The notes under the pieces were generated by a model. It was not told where the DNA came from and searched no databases. It saw nothing but the letters and a program-made list of their open reading frames with translations. Below, piece by piece: positions 1-9,066 of a DNA stretch of 64,000 nt (the first letter of the stretch is position 1; each line of letters starts with the position of its first letter). The DNA comes from an uncultured Eubacteriales bacterium. GTDB lineage: Bacteria; Bacillota; Clostridia; Peptostreptococcales; Anaerovoracaceae. Position numbers and translations under genes: made by a program. Where the stretch lies: positions 62,001-126,000 of the forward strand of contig UQNJ01000001.1 of the NCBI GenBank assembly GCA_900542295.1. Direction: 5' to 3'.

Positions 1-646
1 AAAGCTTCTCAATCCAAAAATAAAAGTAATAGGAGTTGAGCCTGCAGGAGCAGCAAGCCTCAAAGCCTCTTTTGAAAAAGGCAAACCTGTAACTCTAAAC
101 CAAATCTCTACTATAGCAGACGGAACAGCAGTAAAAACTCCCGGACAAAAGATTTTCCCTTACCTTCAGCAAGGTCTTGATGATATAATAACTGTCGAAG
201 ACGATGAACTCATAGTATCATTTTTAGACATGGTGGAAAATCATAAACTCATAATAGAAAATTCAGGACTGCTTTCTGTAGCTGCCTTAAAGCATCTTGA
301 TGTTAAAGATAAAAAAATAGTTTCTATACTGAGCGGCGGCAATATGGATATAATTACAATGTCATCTGTAGTTCAGCTTGGTCTTATAATGAGAGACAGA
401 ATATTTACAGTTTCTGTACTTCTTCCTGATAAACCGGGTGAACTTGTAAGAGTGGCGTCTACCATAGCAAAAGAGCAAGGCAATGTAGTAAAGCTTGAGC
501 ATAACCAGTTTGTGACGACCAATCGTACAGCTGCCGTGGAGCTGAAGATTACCATCGAAGCCTTTGGCACGGAGCATAAGAATAAAATATGCAAGGCTCT
601 CAAAAACGCAGGCTATGACCCTAAACTGATAAGCGTTATAATGTAG
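1..646 (+). CDS. ilvA: Threonine ammonia-lyase, C-terminal part (cut by window start)
   Basis: The reading frame is open from base 2 and gives the last 214 residues; the start and the PLP lysine lie outside the window. The visible part holds the end of the PLP fold (IGVEPAGAASL, then a TIADGTAVKTPG stretch typical of threonine dehydratases). A C-terminal ACT-like domain follows over about the last 75 residues (TVSVLLPDKPGEL). The enzyme deaminates threonine to 2-oxobutanoate, the first committed step toward isoleucine. The short single-ACT C-terminus resembles the roughly 400-residue form. Position at the head of leuB-ilvBNCDE favours a biosynthetic role, although the same family includes catabolic TdcB-like enzymes. 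Confidence 0.9.
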   Translation, partial: KLLNPKIKVIGVEPAGAASLKASFEKGKPVTLNQISTIADGTAVKTPGQKIFPYLQQGLDDIITVEDDELIVSFLDMVENHKLIIENSGLLSVAALKHLDVKDKKIVSILSGGNMDIITMSSVVQLGLIMRDRIFTVSVLLPDKPGELVRVASTIAKEQGNVVKLEHNQFVTTNRTAAVELKITIEAFGTEHKNKICKALKNAGYDPKLISVIM

Positions 647-671
647 CCGGCTTGAAAGGAGATATATCAGT

Positions 672-1748
672 ATGAATTATAAAATTGCCGTAATACCGGG
701 AGATGGTATCGGCCCTGAAGTTATAAAAGAAGCCATAAAGGTTTTGGATGCAGTCGCTCTGAAATTCGGTCATACCTTTGAATATGAATACCTTGCGGCA
801 GGGGGAGACGCTATTGATAAGACAGGCAGGTGCCTGCCTGACGAAACCGTGAAATCAGCAAAAGAAGCAGATGCTGTACTACTTGGAGCAGTAGGCGGAC
901 CTAAATGGGATAATCTTCCCGGAGATCTCCGCCCTGAAAGAGCACTGTTAGGTCTTAGAAAAGCTTTGGGACTCTTTGCGAATCTCAGACCTGCAATCAT
1001 GTTCGATCAGCTTAAGGATGCATGCCCTCTGAAAGAAGAAAAAGTCAGAGGGGGCCTTGATATCTTAGTAGTAAGAGAACTTACAGGCGGCATATATTTC
1101 GGAGAAAAGGGAATAAAAGACAGCGGCGACATGGGCAAAACAGCCTATGATGTCGAATCCTACTCGGAAAAAGAAGTGGAAAGAGTAGCAGAAACAGCGT
1201 TTTCCATGGCAATGAAAAGGAATAAAAAAGTGACCAGCGTAGACAAGGCGAATGTACTTGAAAGCTCACGACTCTGGAGAAAAACGGTAGCCAAGGTTGC
1301 GGAAAAATATCCTGAGGTTACACTTGAAAACCTTTATGTCGATAATGCATCAATGCAGCTCGTATATAATCCGAAACAATTCGATGTAATAGTTACAAAC
1401 AATATTTTCGGCGATATTCTTTCAGATGAGGCCAGTATGATTACAGGTTCCATAGGTATGCTGCCGTCTGCAAGTCTTGCCGAGGGCAACTTCGGAATGT
1501 ATGAACCGGTACACGGTTCAGCTCCCGATATTGCAGGAACAGGAAAAGCTAATCCTACGGCTGCTGTACTTTCGGCAGCAATGATGTTAAAATATACATT
1601 TGGACTTGCAGAAGAATCCAGTGCTGTTGAAAATGCCGTTAAATCGGTTCTTCATGACGGATACAGAACTTCCGATATCATGACAGACGGCTGCACTAAG
1701 GTTACAACTTCTCAAATGGGAAATCTGATTTCAGAAAAACTGAGGTAA
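672..1748 (+). CDS. leuB: 3-isopropylmalate dehydrogenase
   Basis: Full-length at 358 residues. It opens with YKIAVIPGDGIGPEV, the beta-decarboxylating dehydrogenase signature. It also has LLGAVGGPKWD, RPERALLGLR for substrate binding, VVRELTGGIYFG, the metal-site region NIFGDILSDEAS, and EPVHGSAPDIAG near the C-terminus for NAD. It oxidises 3-isopropylmalate to 2-oxoisocaproate in leucine synthesis. The start follows an AAAGGAG site about 9 bases upstream, 25 bases after the ilvA stop. leuA, leuC and leuD are not in this window, so leuB here is separated from them or they lie upstream. Confidence 0.96.
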   Translation: MNYKIAVIPGDGIGPEVIKEAIKVLDAVALKFGHTFEYEYLAAGGDAIDKTGRCLPDETVKSAKEADAVLLGAVGGPKWDNLPGDLRPERALLGLRKALGLFANLRPAIMFDQLKDACPLKEEKVRGGLDILVVRELTGGIYFGEKGIKDSGDMGKTAYDVESYSEKEVERVAETAFSMAMKRNKKVTSVDKANVLESSRLWRKTVAKVAEKYPEVTLENLYVDNASMQLVYNPKQFDVIVTNNIFGDILSDEASMITGSIGMLPSASLAEGNFGMYEPVHGSAPDIAGTGKANPTAAVLSAAMMLKYTFGLAEESSAVENAVKSVLHDGYRTSDIMTDGCTKVTTSQMGNLISEKLR

Positions 1749-1754
1749 ATAAAT

Positions 1755-3020
1755 ATGTATAAATCACTTGAAAACCTTATTATATTTTCTGAAGGAGAAG
1801 GAAGAGCTATTCTTGATGAAATAGCGTTAATATGCCGTCTTTCGGAAAAAGGAGAGGATATAAAAGAAAGAGCCTTTCAAGCGGTCAGAAACATTCTTAA
1901 AACTGCATCAAAGTATGGTTTCAGCGGCAACTTATGGAAAAATACAGTTGCATTATATATAGCGTATAACGAAAATCCTTTTTCGCTTTCTGCTGAAAGA
2001 AATGACCATGTGCATGAAAATATATTTGCAAGACGTGATTGCAATACTTTAAAGGATATATTCAATTTTGATCTATGTAAGCTTGATAAGGTTTTAAACA
2101 CCGACTGCTTCGGACTTTTGAAAGAATATGAATCAGAGGTGCCCGTATCAGATGCCGGAAAAGTAATCAGCAAGCTTTGCAGTCAATTATCTTCATCTGA
2201 AAGCTTCTATGAAGACATATCGCAGTTTTATATGGAAAACGGCGTTGGTGTATTAGGATTGAATAAAGCCTTTTCAGTAGACACAGAACATGATGAACCG
2301 TATTTTGTCCCTGTAAGAACACTTTCTGAAATAAAACTTTCTGATCTTATAGGATATCAAGTGCAAAAGGAAAAGCTTACAGGAAACACTGCAGCTTTTC
2401 TCAAAAAAAAGCCGGCCAATAATGTCCTTTTATTCGGAGACGGCGGAACAGGAAAGAGCACAAGCATAAGGGCACTTGCCAATCAGTATTATGATGACGG
2501 TCTGAGAATAATACAAGTTTACAGACATCAGATGAGGTTCCTAAGCAAAATTATAACAGCTGTAAAAAGAAGAAATTACCGTTTTATAATTTATATGGAT
2601 GACCTATCTTTTGAAGATTTTGAAACAGAATACAAATATCTCAAAGCAGTTATTGAAGGGGGTCTCGAACAGAGACCGGAAAATGTGCTCATATATGCCA
2701 CCTCAAATCGCCGTCATCTAATCAAGGAGACATGGAGCGACAGAGATGATATGGAACATACAGGCGACCTTCACAGAAGCGACTCAATAGAAGAAAAGTT
2801 AAGCCTCGCAGACAGGTTTGGAGTACAGATATACTACGGAAAACCTACAAGAGAAGAATTCCATCATATAATCGAAGTTTTAGCTATTCGAGAAAAAATA
2901 ATGATCGATTTTGATGTACTTCACAGCGAAGCAAACAAGTGGGAAGTTCGCCATGGCGGTGTTTCCGGAAGGAGCGCCCGTCAGTTTATTGACTACATAA
3001 AAGGAACGGAGGAAAATTAA
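1755..3020 (+). CDS. DUF815 family AAA ATPase
   Basis: 421 residues. The C-terminal half is a DUF815 ATPase: LIGYQVQKEKL, a Walker A GDGGTGKST near residue 229, a Walker B-like IIYMDDLSFED, and the family-typical ATSNRRHL with a downstream EEKLSLADRFG. The N-terminal 180 residues are helical and poorly conserved. The biochemical role of DUF815 proteins is not established; ATP-dependent remodelling is an inference from the fold. It sits 6 bases after leuB and 1 base before ilvB and is therefore co-transcribed with branched-chain amino-acid genes, which is unexpected. No transmembrane segment or partner domain is visible. Confidence 0.85.
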   Translation: MYKSLENLIIFSEGEGRAILDEIALICRLSEKGEDIKERAFQAVRNILKTASKYGFSGNLWKNTVALYIAYNENPFSLSAERNDHVHENIFARRDCNTLKDIFNFDLCKLDKVLNTDCFGLLKEYESEVPVSDAGKVISKLCSQLSSSESFYEDISQFYMENGVGVLGLNKAFSVDTEHDEPYFVPVRTLSEIKLSDLIGYQVQKEKLTGNTAAFLKKKPANNVLLFGDGGTGKSTSIRALANQYYDDGLRIIQVYRHQMRFLSKIITAVKRRNYRFIIYMDDLSFEDFETEYKYLKAVIEGGLEQRPENVLIYATSNRRHLIKETWSDRDDMEHTGDLHRSDSIEEKLSLADRFGVQIYYGKPTREEFHHIIEVLAIREKIMIDFDVLHSEANKWEVRHGGVSGRSARQFIDYIKGTEEN

Positions 3021-3021
3021 A

Positions 3022-4689
3022 ATGAAAATGACAGGCGCAGAATTAGTTATGAATGTGTTATTGGAACATGGAGTTGACACAGTATTCGGTTATCCCGGAG
3101 GAACAGCCTTGTTCCTTTATGACGAGCTTTATAAATACAGTGATAAAATCAAGCATATACTTGTAGCACATGAGCAAGGAGGCGCTCATGCCGCCGACGG
3201 TTACGCAAGAGCAACAGGAAAGACCGGCGTTGCTTTTTCAACCAGCGGGCCTGGAGCAACCAATCTTGTTACAGGTATTGCAACAGCTTATATGGACAGT
3301 ATACCGACAGTGTTTATCACTGCCAATGTAGGCAAACATCTGATCGGAAGAGACGCATTTCAGGAAATATGTATAACCGGCGTTACTTTTCCGATAACAA
3401 AGCATAACTATTTTGTTAACGATATAAACGATCTTGCTGATGCTTTAAGGAATGCTTTCAGAATAGCAAATGAAGGCAGAAAAGGTCCGGTCTTAGTAGA
3501 TATAACAAAAGATGTGACAGATGCAACGATAGATTACACTCCGGCAGAACCTCTTCCTTTAAGTAAAGTTACCTCTAACCTTAGCGATGAGAAAGCCAAA
3601 AAATTCGCAGAATACATAAATAAATCAAAAAAGCCTGTAATACAGGTAGGCGGCGGAGTTATTGCTTCAGAAAGCTACAGAGAAGTTCTTGAGCTTGCCG
3701 AAAAAGCGGACATCCCTATGGTGACTACACTGATGGGCATGGGGGCAGTTCCTTCTTCAAATGAAAAATACTTCGGCATGTTAGGCATGCATGGTTCATA
3801 TGCTGCAAATAAATGTATTGCCGAATCAGATCTCATTCTTACGCTGGGATGCAGATTCAGTGACAGAGTAGCGTTAAATCCTGATCATTTCGGTAAAAAA
3901 GCAAAGATTCTTCAAGTGGATATAGATAAAAGTGAAATAGGTAAAAATGTTTCCGTCACAGATTGCATAATAGGAGATTGTAAAGAAGTACTCGATACTC
4001 TTATACCTTTGGTTGAAAAAGCTGACCATAAAGAGTGGCTTGCACAAATAAACGAGTGGAACAGTGAAAAGCCTATGAAAGTTACTCAGTCCAACGGTAA
4101 AATGAATCCGCAGGAGATAATCGAATATCTTTGCGATAACAGCGATAAAGAAACAATATATGTTACAGATGTCGGACAGCATCAAATGTGGGCAGCACAA
4201 TATGTTAAACAGACTTCACCTCGCAATTTTCTTTCAAGCGGCGGTCTTGGAACAATGGGATTCGGATATGGCGCTGCAATAGGAGCACAGATAGGCAATC
4301 CTGATAAGAGAGTAATTCATCTCACAGGCGATGGCTCTTTCCACATGAATCTCAATGAGGCATGCACGGCAGTTTCAAACGAGCTCCCTATAATAACAGT
4401 TATATTTAACAATCAAGTTTTGGGAATGGTTTACCAATGGCAGACTTCTTTTTATGACAAACGTTACTCAAATACAGTTCCTGAAAGAAAAACCGATTTT
4501 GTAAAGCTTATCGAGGCTTTCGGCGGAAACGGGTTCAGAGTAAATAATATAGATGAGCTTAAAGAAGCTTATGAAAAAGCTCTTAAAATAGGCGGCCCTG
4601 TTTGGATAGACTGTAATATTGCATTAGAAAACAAAGTATTGCCAATGATTCCAAATGGTAAAACCATAGATGATATGCTGTTTGAATAG
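3022..4689 (+). CDS. ilvB: Acetolactate synthase, large (catalytic) subunit
   Basis: 555 residues, the usual length. It has the ThDP-enzyme N-terminal domain with the catalytic glutamate region (VAHEQGGAHAADGYAR) and the FAD/central domain. The C-terminal ThDP-binding motif runs from GDGSFHMN to the NN about 28 residues later (around residues 435-465). It condenses two pyruvates to acetolactate, or pyruvate with 2-oxobutanoate to acetohydroxybutyrate. A GGAGG site lies 9 bases before the start, overlapping the end of the DUF815 gene. The small subunit follows directly. Co-location with ilvN and ilvCDE separates it from catabolic acetolactate synthases. Confidence 0.96.
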   Translation: MKMTGAELVMNVLLEHGVDTVFGYPGGTALFLYDELYKYSDKIKHILVAHEQGGAHAADGYARATGKTGVAFSTSGPGATNLVTGIATAYMDSIPTVFITANVGKHLIGRDAFQEICITGVTFPITKHNYFVNDINDLADALRNAFRIANEGRKGPVLVDITKDVTDATIDYTPAEPLPLSKVTSNLSDEKAKKFAEYINKSKKPVIQVGGGVIASESYREVLELAEKADIPMVTTLMGMGAVPSSNEKYFGMLGMHGSYAANKCIAESDLILTLGCRFSDRVALNPDHFGKKAKILQVDIDKSEIGKNVSVTDCIIGDCKEVLDTLIPLVEKADHKEWLAQINEWNSEKPMKVTQSNGKMNPQEIIEYLCDNSDKETIYVTDVGQHQMWAAQYVKQTSPRNFLSSGGLGTMGFGYGAAIGAQIGNPDKRVIHLTGDGSFHMNLNEACTAVSNELPIITVIFNNQVLGMVYQWQTSFYDKRYSNTVPERKTDFVKLIEAFGGNGFRVNNIDELKEAYEKALKIGGPVWIDCNIALENKVLPMIPNGKTIDDMLFE

Positions 4690-4699
4690 GAGGATGGTC

Positions 4700-5173
4700 A
4701 TGAAAAAAGAAGTGGTTAGTATCTATGTCGATAACAGGGCTAACGTATTGACAAGAGTAGTAAGTTTATATGGAAGACGAGGCTTTAACATAGACTCTCT
4801 TACCGTATCTGCAACCAACGACCCGGATGTTTCAAGAATTACTGTTACTTTTGAAGGGGACAATCTTACTCTCCACCAGATAATGTCCCAGACAGAAAAA
4901 CTTGAGGTTGTAAGAAGCATAAAAGCTCTTGACGATAAACGAAGCTTCTTCCGTGAACTTTTAATGGTAAAAGTTGCGGTGGAAAACAATACACGCAGAG
5001 AAATCAAAGAAGTCGTTGACATCTACAGAGCTAAAATTATAAGCTTTACAAAAGATGAGATGGTTCTTGAACTTACGGGAGCACCTGAAAAATTAGACGC
5101 ATTTTTAGATGTGCTTTCAGATTATGACATAATAGATATTTGCAGAACCGGTATTACCGGTATCGAAAAATAA
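4700..5173 (+). CDS. ilvN: Acetolactate synthase, small (regulatory) subunit
   Basis: 157 residues. An ACT domain occupies about residues 1-75 (VSIYVDNRANVLTRV, RGFNIDSLTVS), followed by the small-subunit C-terminal domain. It stimulates the large subunit and normally confers valine feedback inhibition. I chose the ATG at 4700 because GGAGG at 4689-4693 is 6 bases upstream; in-frame ATGs at 4670 and 4694 are badly placed, and the first lies inside ilvB. The ilvB stop overlaps the ribosome site, so translation is probably coupled. Confidence 0.94.
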   Translation: MKKEVVSIYVDNRANVLTRVVSLYGRRGFNIDSLTVSATNDPDVSRITVTFEGDNLTLHQIMSQTEKLEVVRSIKALDDKRSFFRELLMVKVAVENNTRREIKEVVDIYRAKIISFTKDEMVLELTGAPEKLDAFLDVLSDYDIIDICRTGITGIEK

Positions 5174-5203
5174 ATAATTACACAACAAAAGGAGATTAAA
5201 GAA

Positions 5204-6199
5204 ATGGTTAATAAGTATTATGATTCAGATTGTAACTTTGCAATGTTAGACGGCAAAACAGTTGCTGTAATCGGATTCGGAAGTCAGGGACATGCTCATG
5301 CAATGAACCTGAAAGAAAGTGGAGCCGATGTAGTTGTAGGTTTAAGACCGGGTTCTGCCCATACTGCAAAAGCAGAAGCAGCAGGGCTTAAAGTAATGGG
5401 AGTCGAGGAAGCAGCAGAGGCAGGCGATATTGTAATGATTTTGACTCCTGACGAACTCCAGGCAAAGCTCTACAAAGAACAGATAGAAAAGCATATGAAG
5501 CCGGGCAATGTACTTGCTTTTGCTCACGGATTCAATATTCATTTCAACCAGATTGTTCCGTCAAAAGATCTTGATGTTATAATGATAGCACCTAAAGGTC
5601 CGGGACACACCGTAAGAAGCCAGTATGTTGACGGTAAAGGCGTTCCAAGTCTTATAGCGGTATATCAGGATGCTTCAGGCAAAGCAAAGGATTATGCTCT
5701 TGCTTATGCATGCGGAATCGGAGCAGGAAGAGCAGGAATTCTCGAAACAACATTCAAAGAAGAAACTGAAACAGATTTATTCGGCGAACAGGCAGTTCTC
5801 TGCGGCGGCGTATGTGAGCTGATGAAAGCAGGCTTTGATACTTTAGTAGAAGCAGGCTATGAACCTGAAATGGCATACTTTGAATGTATACATGAAATGA
5901 AGCTCATTGTAGATCTTATCAACGAAGGTGGATTTGACAAGATGAGATACTCCATCTCCAATACAGCAGAGTACGGCGATTACAGAACAGGTAAAAGAAT
6001 CATAACAGAAGATACAAGAAAAGAAATGAAAAAAGTCCTTAACGAAATTCAAGACGGAACTTTCGCAAGTGAATTTATCCAGGAATTCAATGCCGGCGGA
6101 AAGGCAAGATTCCTTGCAACAAGAAAAAGAGAAGCTTCACATCTGCTTTGCAAAACAGGCGCTGAACTGAGAAAGATGATGAGCTGGCTGAAGAAATAA
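5204..6199 (+). CDS. ilvC: Ketol-acid reductoisomerase (class I)
   Basis: 331 residues, typical of the short class I enzyme. The N-terminal Rossmann domain carries the nucleotide loop GFGSQGHAHA and a following GLRPGS cofactor loop. APKGPGHTVR and the C-terminal knotted domain with metal ligands (KEETETDLFGEQ, FECIHEMKL) follow. It isomerises and reduces acetolactate and acetohydroxybutyrate, using Mg and NAD(P)H. The arginine and serine in the cofactor loop suggest NADPH preference, which is an inference. AAAGGAG lies 8 bases before the start, 30 bases after ilvN. Confidence 0.97.
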   Translation: MVNKYYDSDCNFAMLDGKTVAVIGFGSQGHAHAMNLKESGADVVVGLRPGSAHTAKAEAAGLKVMGVEEAAEAGDIVMILTPDELQAKLYKEQIEKHMKPGNVLAFAHGFNIHFNQIVPSKDLDVIMIAPKGPGHTVRSQYVDGKGVPSLIAVYQDASGKAKDYALAYACGIGAGRAGILETTFKEETETDLFGEQAVLCGGVCELMKAGFDTLVEAGYEPEMAYFECIHEMKLIVDLINEGGFDKMRYSISNTAEYGDYRTGKRIITEDTRKEMKKVLNEIQDGTFASEFIQEFNAGGKARFLATRKREASHLLCKTGAELRKMMSWLKK

Positions 6200-6209
6200 G
6201 AGGAAAGAT

Positions 6210-7874
6210 ATGAAAAACAGAAGTAAATTTGTTACAGAAGGTGTAGAAAGAGCTCCTATGAGGAGCCTCTTCTACGCCATGGGCTATACAGAAGAAGAAC
6301 TGGCAAAACCGCTTGTTGCTGTAGTTTCCGCTCATAGTGAAATAGTTCCGGGACACATGCATCTTGACAAAGTGGCTGAGGCTGTCAAAGCAGGAGTAAG
6401 AATGGCAGGCGGCACTCCTATAATGGTTCCCGCAATAGGTGTATGCGACGGCATTGCCATGGGACATATAGGAATGAAATATTCCCTTGCAAGCCGTGAG
6501 CTTATTGCCGACAGTACCGAAACCATGGTAATGGCACATGCATTTGACGGTATGGTTTTAGTACCTAACTGTGACAAAATAGTTCCCGGAATGGTAATGG
6601 CAGCTGCAAGAATGAATCTTCCTGCAATAGTGTGCTCAGGTGGTCCTATGATGTCAGGCCTCGTAAACGATACCGAAACAAGTCTTTCAAAAATGTTTGA
6701 AGCTGTAGGAGCAAGAAAAGCAGGTATCATAGATGATGAAGGTTTAAAAGAATATGAGCAGAATGTATGCCCTGGATGCGGTTCATGCTCAGGAATGTAT
6801 ACGGCCAACAGTATGAACTGCTTATGTGAAGCTATAGGAATTGCTTTACCGGGAAACGGAAGTATACCGGCAATCTCGTCAAGAAGAATAATGCTTGCTA
6901 AACACGCCGGCATGGCAATAATGGACCTTATTGAAAAAAATATAACGGCAAGAGATATAATCAACGAAAAGTCTGTAAGAAATGCTATAGCATGCGATAT
7001 GGCACTTGGCTGTTCCTCAAACAGCGTGCTCCATCTTCTTGCCATTGCCCACGAAGCAGGAGTAGAATTAGATCTTAATACTTTTAATGAAATAAGTCGT
7101 GTAACACCTAACCTGTGCCATCTTGCTCCGGCAGGCGGCACCCACATGCATGATCTTGATAATGCAGGCGGTGTTACGGCAGTAATGGCTCAGCTTGCCT
7201 CAAAGGGTCTGATAGATACATCTCTTCTGACTGTGAGCGGCAATACTGTAGGAGAAAACATCAAAGACCGTACAATAAGAAATACAGGTGCTATAAGGAC
7301 AATAGAGAATCCATACAGCGAAACAGGCGGTATAGCGATATTATGGGGAAATATAGCAAAAGACGGCTGCGTAGTTAAAAGAAGCGCAGTTGCACCTGAA
7401 ATGCTTGTTCATTCAGGACCTGCAAGGGTATTCGACTGTGAAGATGATGCAATAGCAGCTATTTATGACGGCAAAATCAAAGATGGTCAGGTTGTGGTAA
7501 TAAGATACGAAGGTCCTAAAGGTGGCCCGGGAATGAGGGAAATGCTTAATCCTACCAGCGCACTTGCAGGTATGGGACTCGACAAGACTGTAGCTCTTAT
7601 CACAGACGGTCGTTTCAGTGGCGCAAGCAGAGGAGCATCTATCGGACATGTAAGTCCGGAAGCTGCCGATGGAGGCCTTATAGGTCTTATTCAGGAAGGC
7701 GACATAATAGATATCAATATCCCTGAATATTCCATAAACGCACGTGTTTCTGATGAGGAATTTGAAAAGAGAAAGGCATCATATGTGAAACCGCAGCCAA
7801 ATATAACTACCGGCTGGCTCTCAAGATATGCAAGACTTGTGTCGTCAGCCAATACAGGAGCCGTTTTAAAATAG
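6210..7874 (+). CDS. ilvD: Dihydroxy-acid dehydratase
   Basis: 554 residues. Cluster cysteines are visible in NCDKIVPG (Cys121) and CPGCGSCSGMYT. The N-terminal SEIVPGHMHL matches the E. coli-type sequence rather than the PCN form of the 2Fe-2S enzymes, pointing to an oxygen-labile 4Fe-4S form suited to an anaerobe; that cluster assignment is an inference. The C-terminal domain has TDGRFSGASRG and GHVSPEA. It dehydrates the dihydroxy acids to the 2-oxo acids of valine and isoleucine. It starts 10 bases after ilvC with a GAGGAAAG ribosome site. Confidence 0.97.
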   Translation: MKNRSKFVTEGVERAPMRSLFYAMGYTEEELAKPLVAVVSAHSEIVPGHMHLDKVAEAVKAGVRMAGGTPIMVPAIGVCDGIAMGHIGMKYSLASRELIADSTETMVMAHAFDGMVLVPNCDKIVPGMVMAAARMNLPAIVCSGGPMMSGLVNDTETSLSKMFEAVGARKAGIIDDEGLKEYEQNVCPGCGSCSGMYTANSMNCLCEAIGIALPGNGSIPAISSRRIMLAKHAGMAIMDLIEKNITARDIINEKSVRNAIACDMALGCSSNSVLHLLAIAHEAGVELDLNTFNEISRVTPNLCHLAPAGGTHMHDLDNAGGVTAVMAQLASKGLIDTSLLTVSGNTVGENIKDRTIRNTGAIRTIENPYSETGGIAILWGNIAKDGCVVKRSAVAPEMLVHSGPARVFDCEDDAIAAIYDGKIKDGQVVVIRYEGPKGGPGMREMLNPTSALAGMGLDKTVALITDGRFSGASRGASIGHVSPEAADGGLIGLIQEGDIIDINIPEYSINARVSDEEFEKRKASYVKPQPNITTGWLSRYARLVSSANTGAVLK

Positions 7875-7889
7875 ACAGGAGATGAATAT

Positions 7890-8960
7890 ATGAGTAACAA
7901 ATTCAAAGTAACACTTACAAATAATCCAAAAACAAAGCCTGATCCCGATTACCTTCCTTTTGGTAAAATTTTTACAGATCATATGTTTGTAATGGACTAT
8001 GACATAGAAAACGGATGGCACGACGGGCAGGTTGTTCCTTATGCGCCTCTTTCGTTAGACCCCGCATCTACTGTATTTCATTACGGACAGGAGATGTTTG
8101 AAGGTCTTAAGGCCTATAAGACAAAGACCGGTAAAGTTCAGCTTTTCAGACCTGACATGAATGCCAAAAGAACCAACAACACAAACGCAAGAATGTGTAT
8201 GCCGCAAATGGATGAAGAACTGTTTGTAGATGCAGTAAAGGCTGTTGTAAGTGTAGATAAGGACTGGATTCCGGAAAAGGAAAACACAGCTCTTTACATA
8301 AGACCGTTTATAATTGCGACACAGCCTTTCTTAGGCGTTGCGGCCTCTGAAACATATAAATTCATAATCATTCTCAGTCCGGTAGGTCCTTATTACGAAA
8401 ACGGCCTTGCACCTACAAAGATATATGTTGAAAATGAATACATAAGATCTGCAATGGGCGGCACAGGCTTTGCAAAAATCGGCGGCAATTATGCAGCTGC
8501 CATGATAGCAGAGAAAAAAGCCCACGATATGGGATTTGATCAAGTTCTCTGGTTAGATGCAAAAGAAAAAAAATATGTCGAGGAAATCGGAACATCAAAT
8601 GCTTTCTTTAAAATAGACGGAGAAATATACACCTCTTCACTGGTTGGAACCATTCTTCCGGGCATTACCCGTGCTTCTATGATAGAGGTTATGAAAGAGT
8701 GGGGCTACAAAGTAAACGAAACACGCTTTACAATCGAAGATATTTTTAAAGCAGGAGAAGAAGGAAAACTGGAAGAAGTCTTTGCTACCGGAACTGCTGC
8801 TGTAATTTCACCTGTTGGAGAGCTTTATTGGAACGATAAAAATTTGGTGATAAACAACGGTGAAATAGGAGATCTGTCTCAAAAACTCTATGACGAGCTT
8901 TACGGTATACAAACCGGAGCAATCGAAGATAAGAGAGGCTGGACAGTCCCTGTAGAATAA
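7890..8960 (+). CDS. ilvE: Branched-chain amino-acid aminotransferase
   Basis: 356 residues, a fold-type IV PLP enzyme of the longer (about 350 residue) branch. The catalytic lysine is in GFAKIGGNYAA, with EEIGTSNAFF, a TILPGITRASM loop and FATGTAAVISPV for cofactor phosphate binding. It transaminates the 2-oxo acids to valine, isoleucine and leucine with glutamate. It is the last gene of the operon: it starts 15 bases after ilvD behind ACAGGAGATG and is followed at once by a rho-independent terminator. Confidence 0.96.
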   Translation: MSNKFKVTLTNNPKTKPDPDYLPFGKIFTDHMFVMDYDIENGWHDGQVVPYAPLSLDPASTVFHYGQEMFEGLKAYKTKTGKVQLFRPDMNAKRTNNTNARMCMPQMDEELFVDAVKAVVSVDKDWIPEKENTALYIRPFIIATQPFLGVAASETYKFIIILSPVGPYYENGLAPTKIYVENEYIRSAMGGTGFAKIGGNYAAAMIAEKKAHDMGFDQVLWLDAKEKKYVEEIGTSNAFFKIDGEIYTSSLVGTILPGITRASMIEVMKEWGYKVNETRFTIEDIFKAGEEGKLEEVFATGTAAVISPVGELYWNDKNLVINNGEIGDLSQKLYDELYGIQTGAIEDKRGWTVPVE

Positions 8961-8974
8961 CAATAACTTTAAAG

Positions 8975-9008
8975 ATGTCGGCTTTATTAATAAAGCCGGC
9001 ATTTTTTT
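8975..9008 (+). terminator. Rho-independent terminator of the ilv operon
   Basis: A 12-bp stem (8975-8986 with 8991-9002, one G-U pair) has a TTAA loop and runs directly into a T-tract at 9002-9008. It lies 14 bases after the ilvE stop. Confidence 0.95.
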
Positions 9009-9009
9009 G

Positions 9010-9037
9010 TCATAAAACCTTGTCCTACTCATAGAAT
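9010..9037 (+). promoter_or_regulatory. Candidate sigma-E promoter for spoIIIA
   Basis: TCATAAA at 9010-9016 fits the sigma-E -35 pattern (KMATAWW), and CATAGAAT at 9030-9037 differs from CATACAAT at one base. The spacer is 13 bases, one shorter than usual. In Bacillus the spoIIIA operon is sigma-E dependent in the mother cell. No sigma-A promoter is visible in this gap. Confidence 0.55.
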
Positions 9038-9066
9038 GTAATAATCAAAAGAAAAGAGGATAATTT

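Noticed and set aside
6332..7147. A 271-codon open frame antisense to ilvD
   Set aside because: It follows the codon periodicity of ilvD, has no recognisable protein features and no ribosome site.
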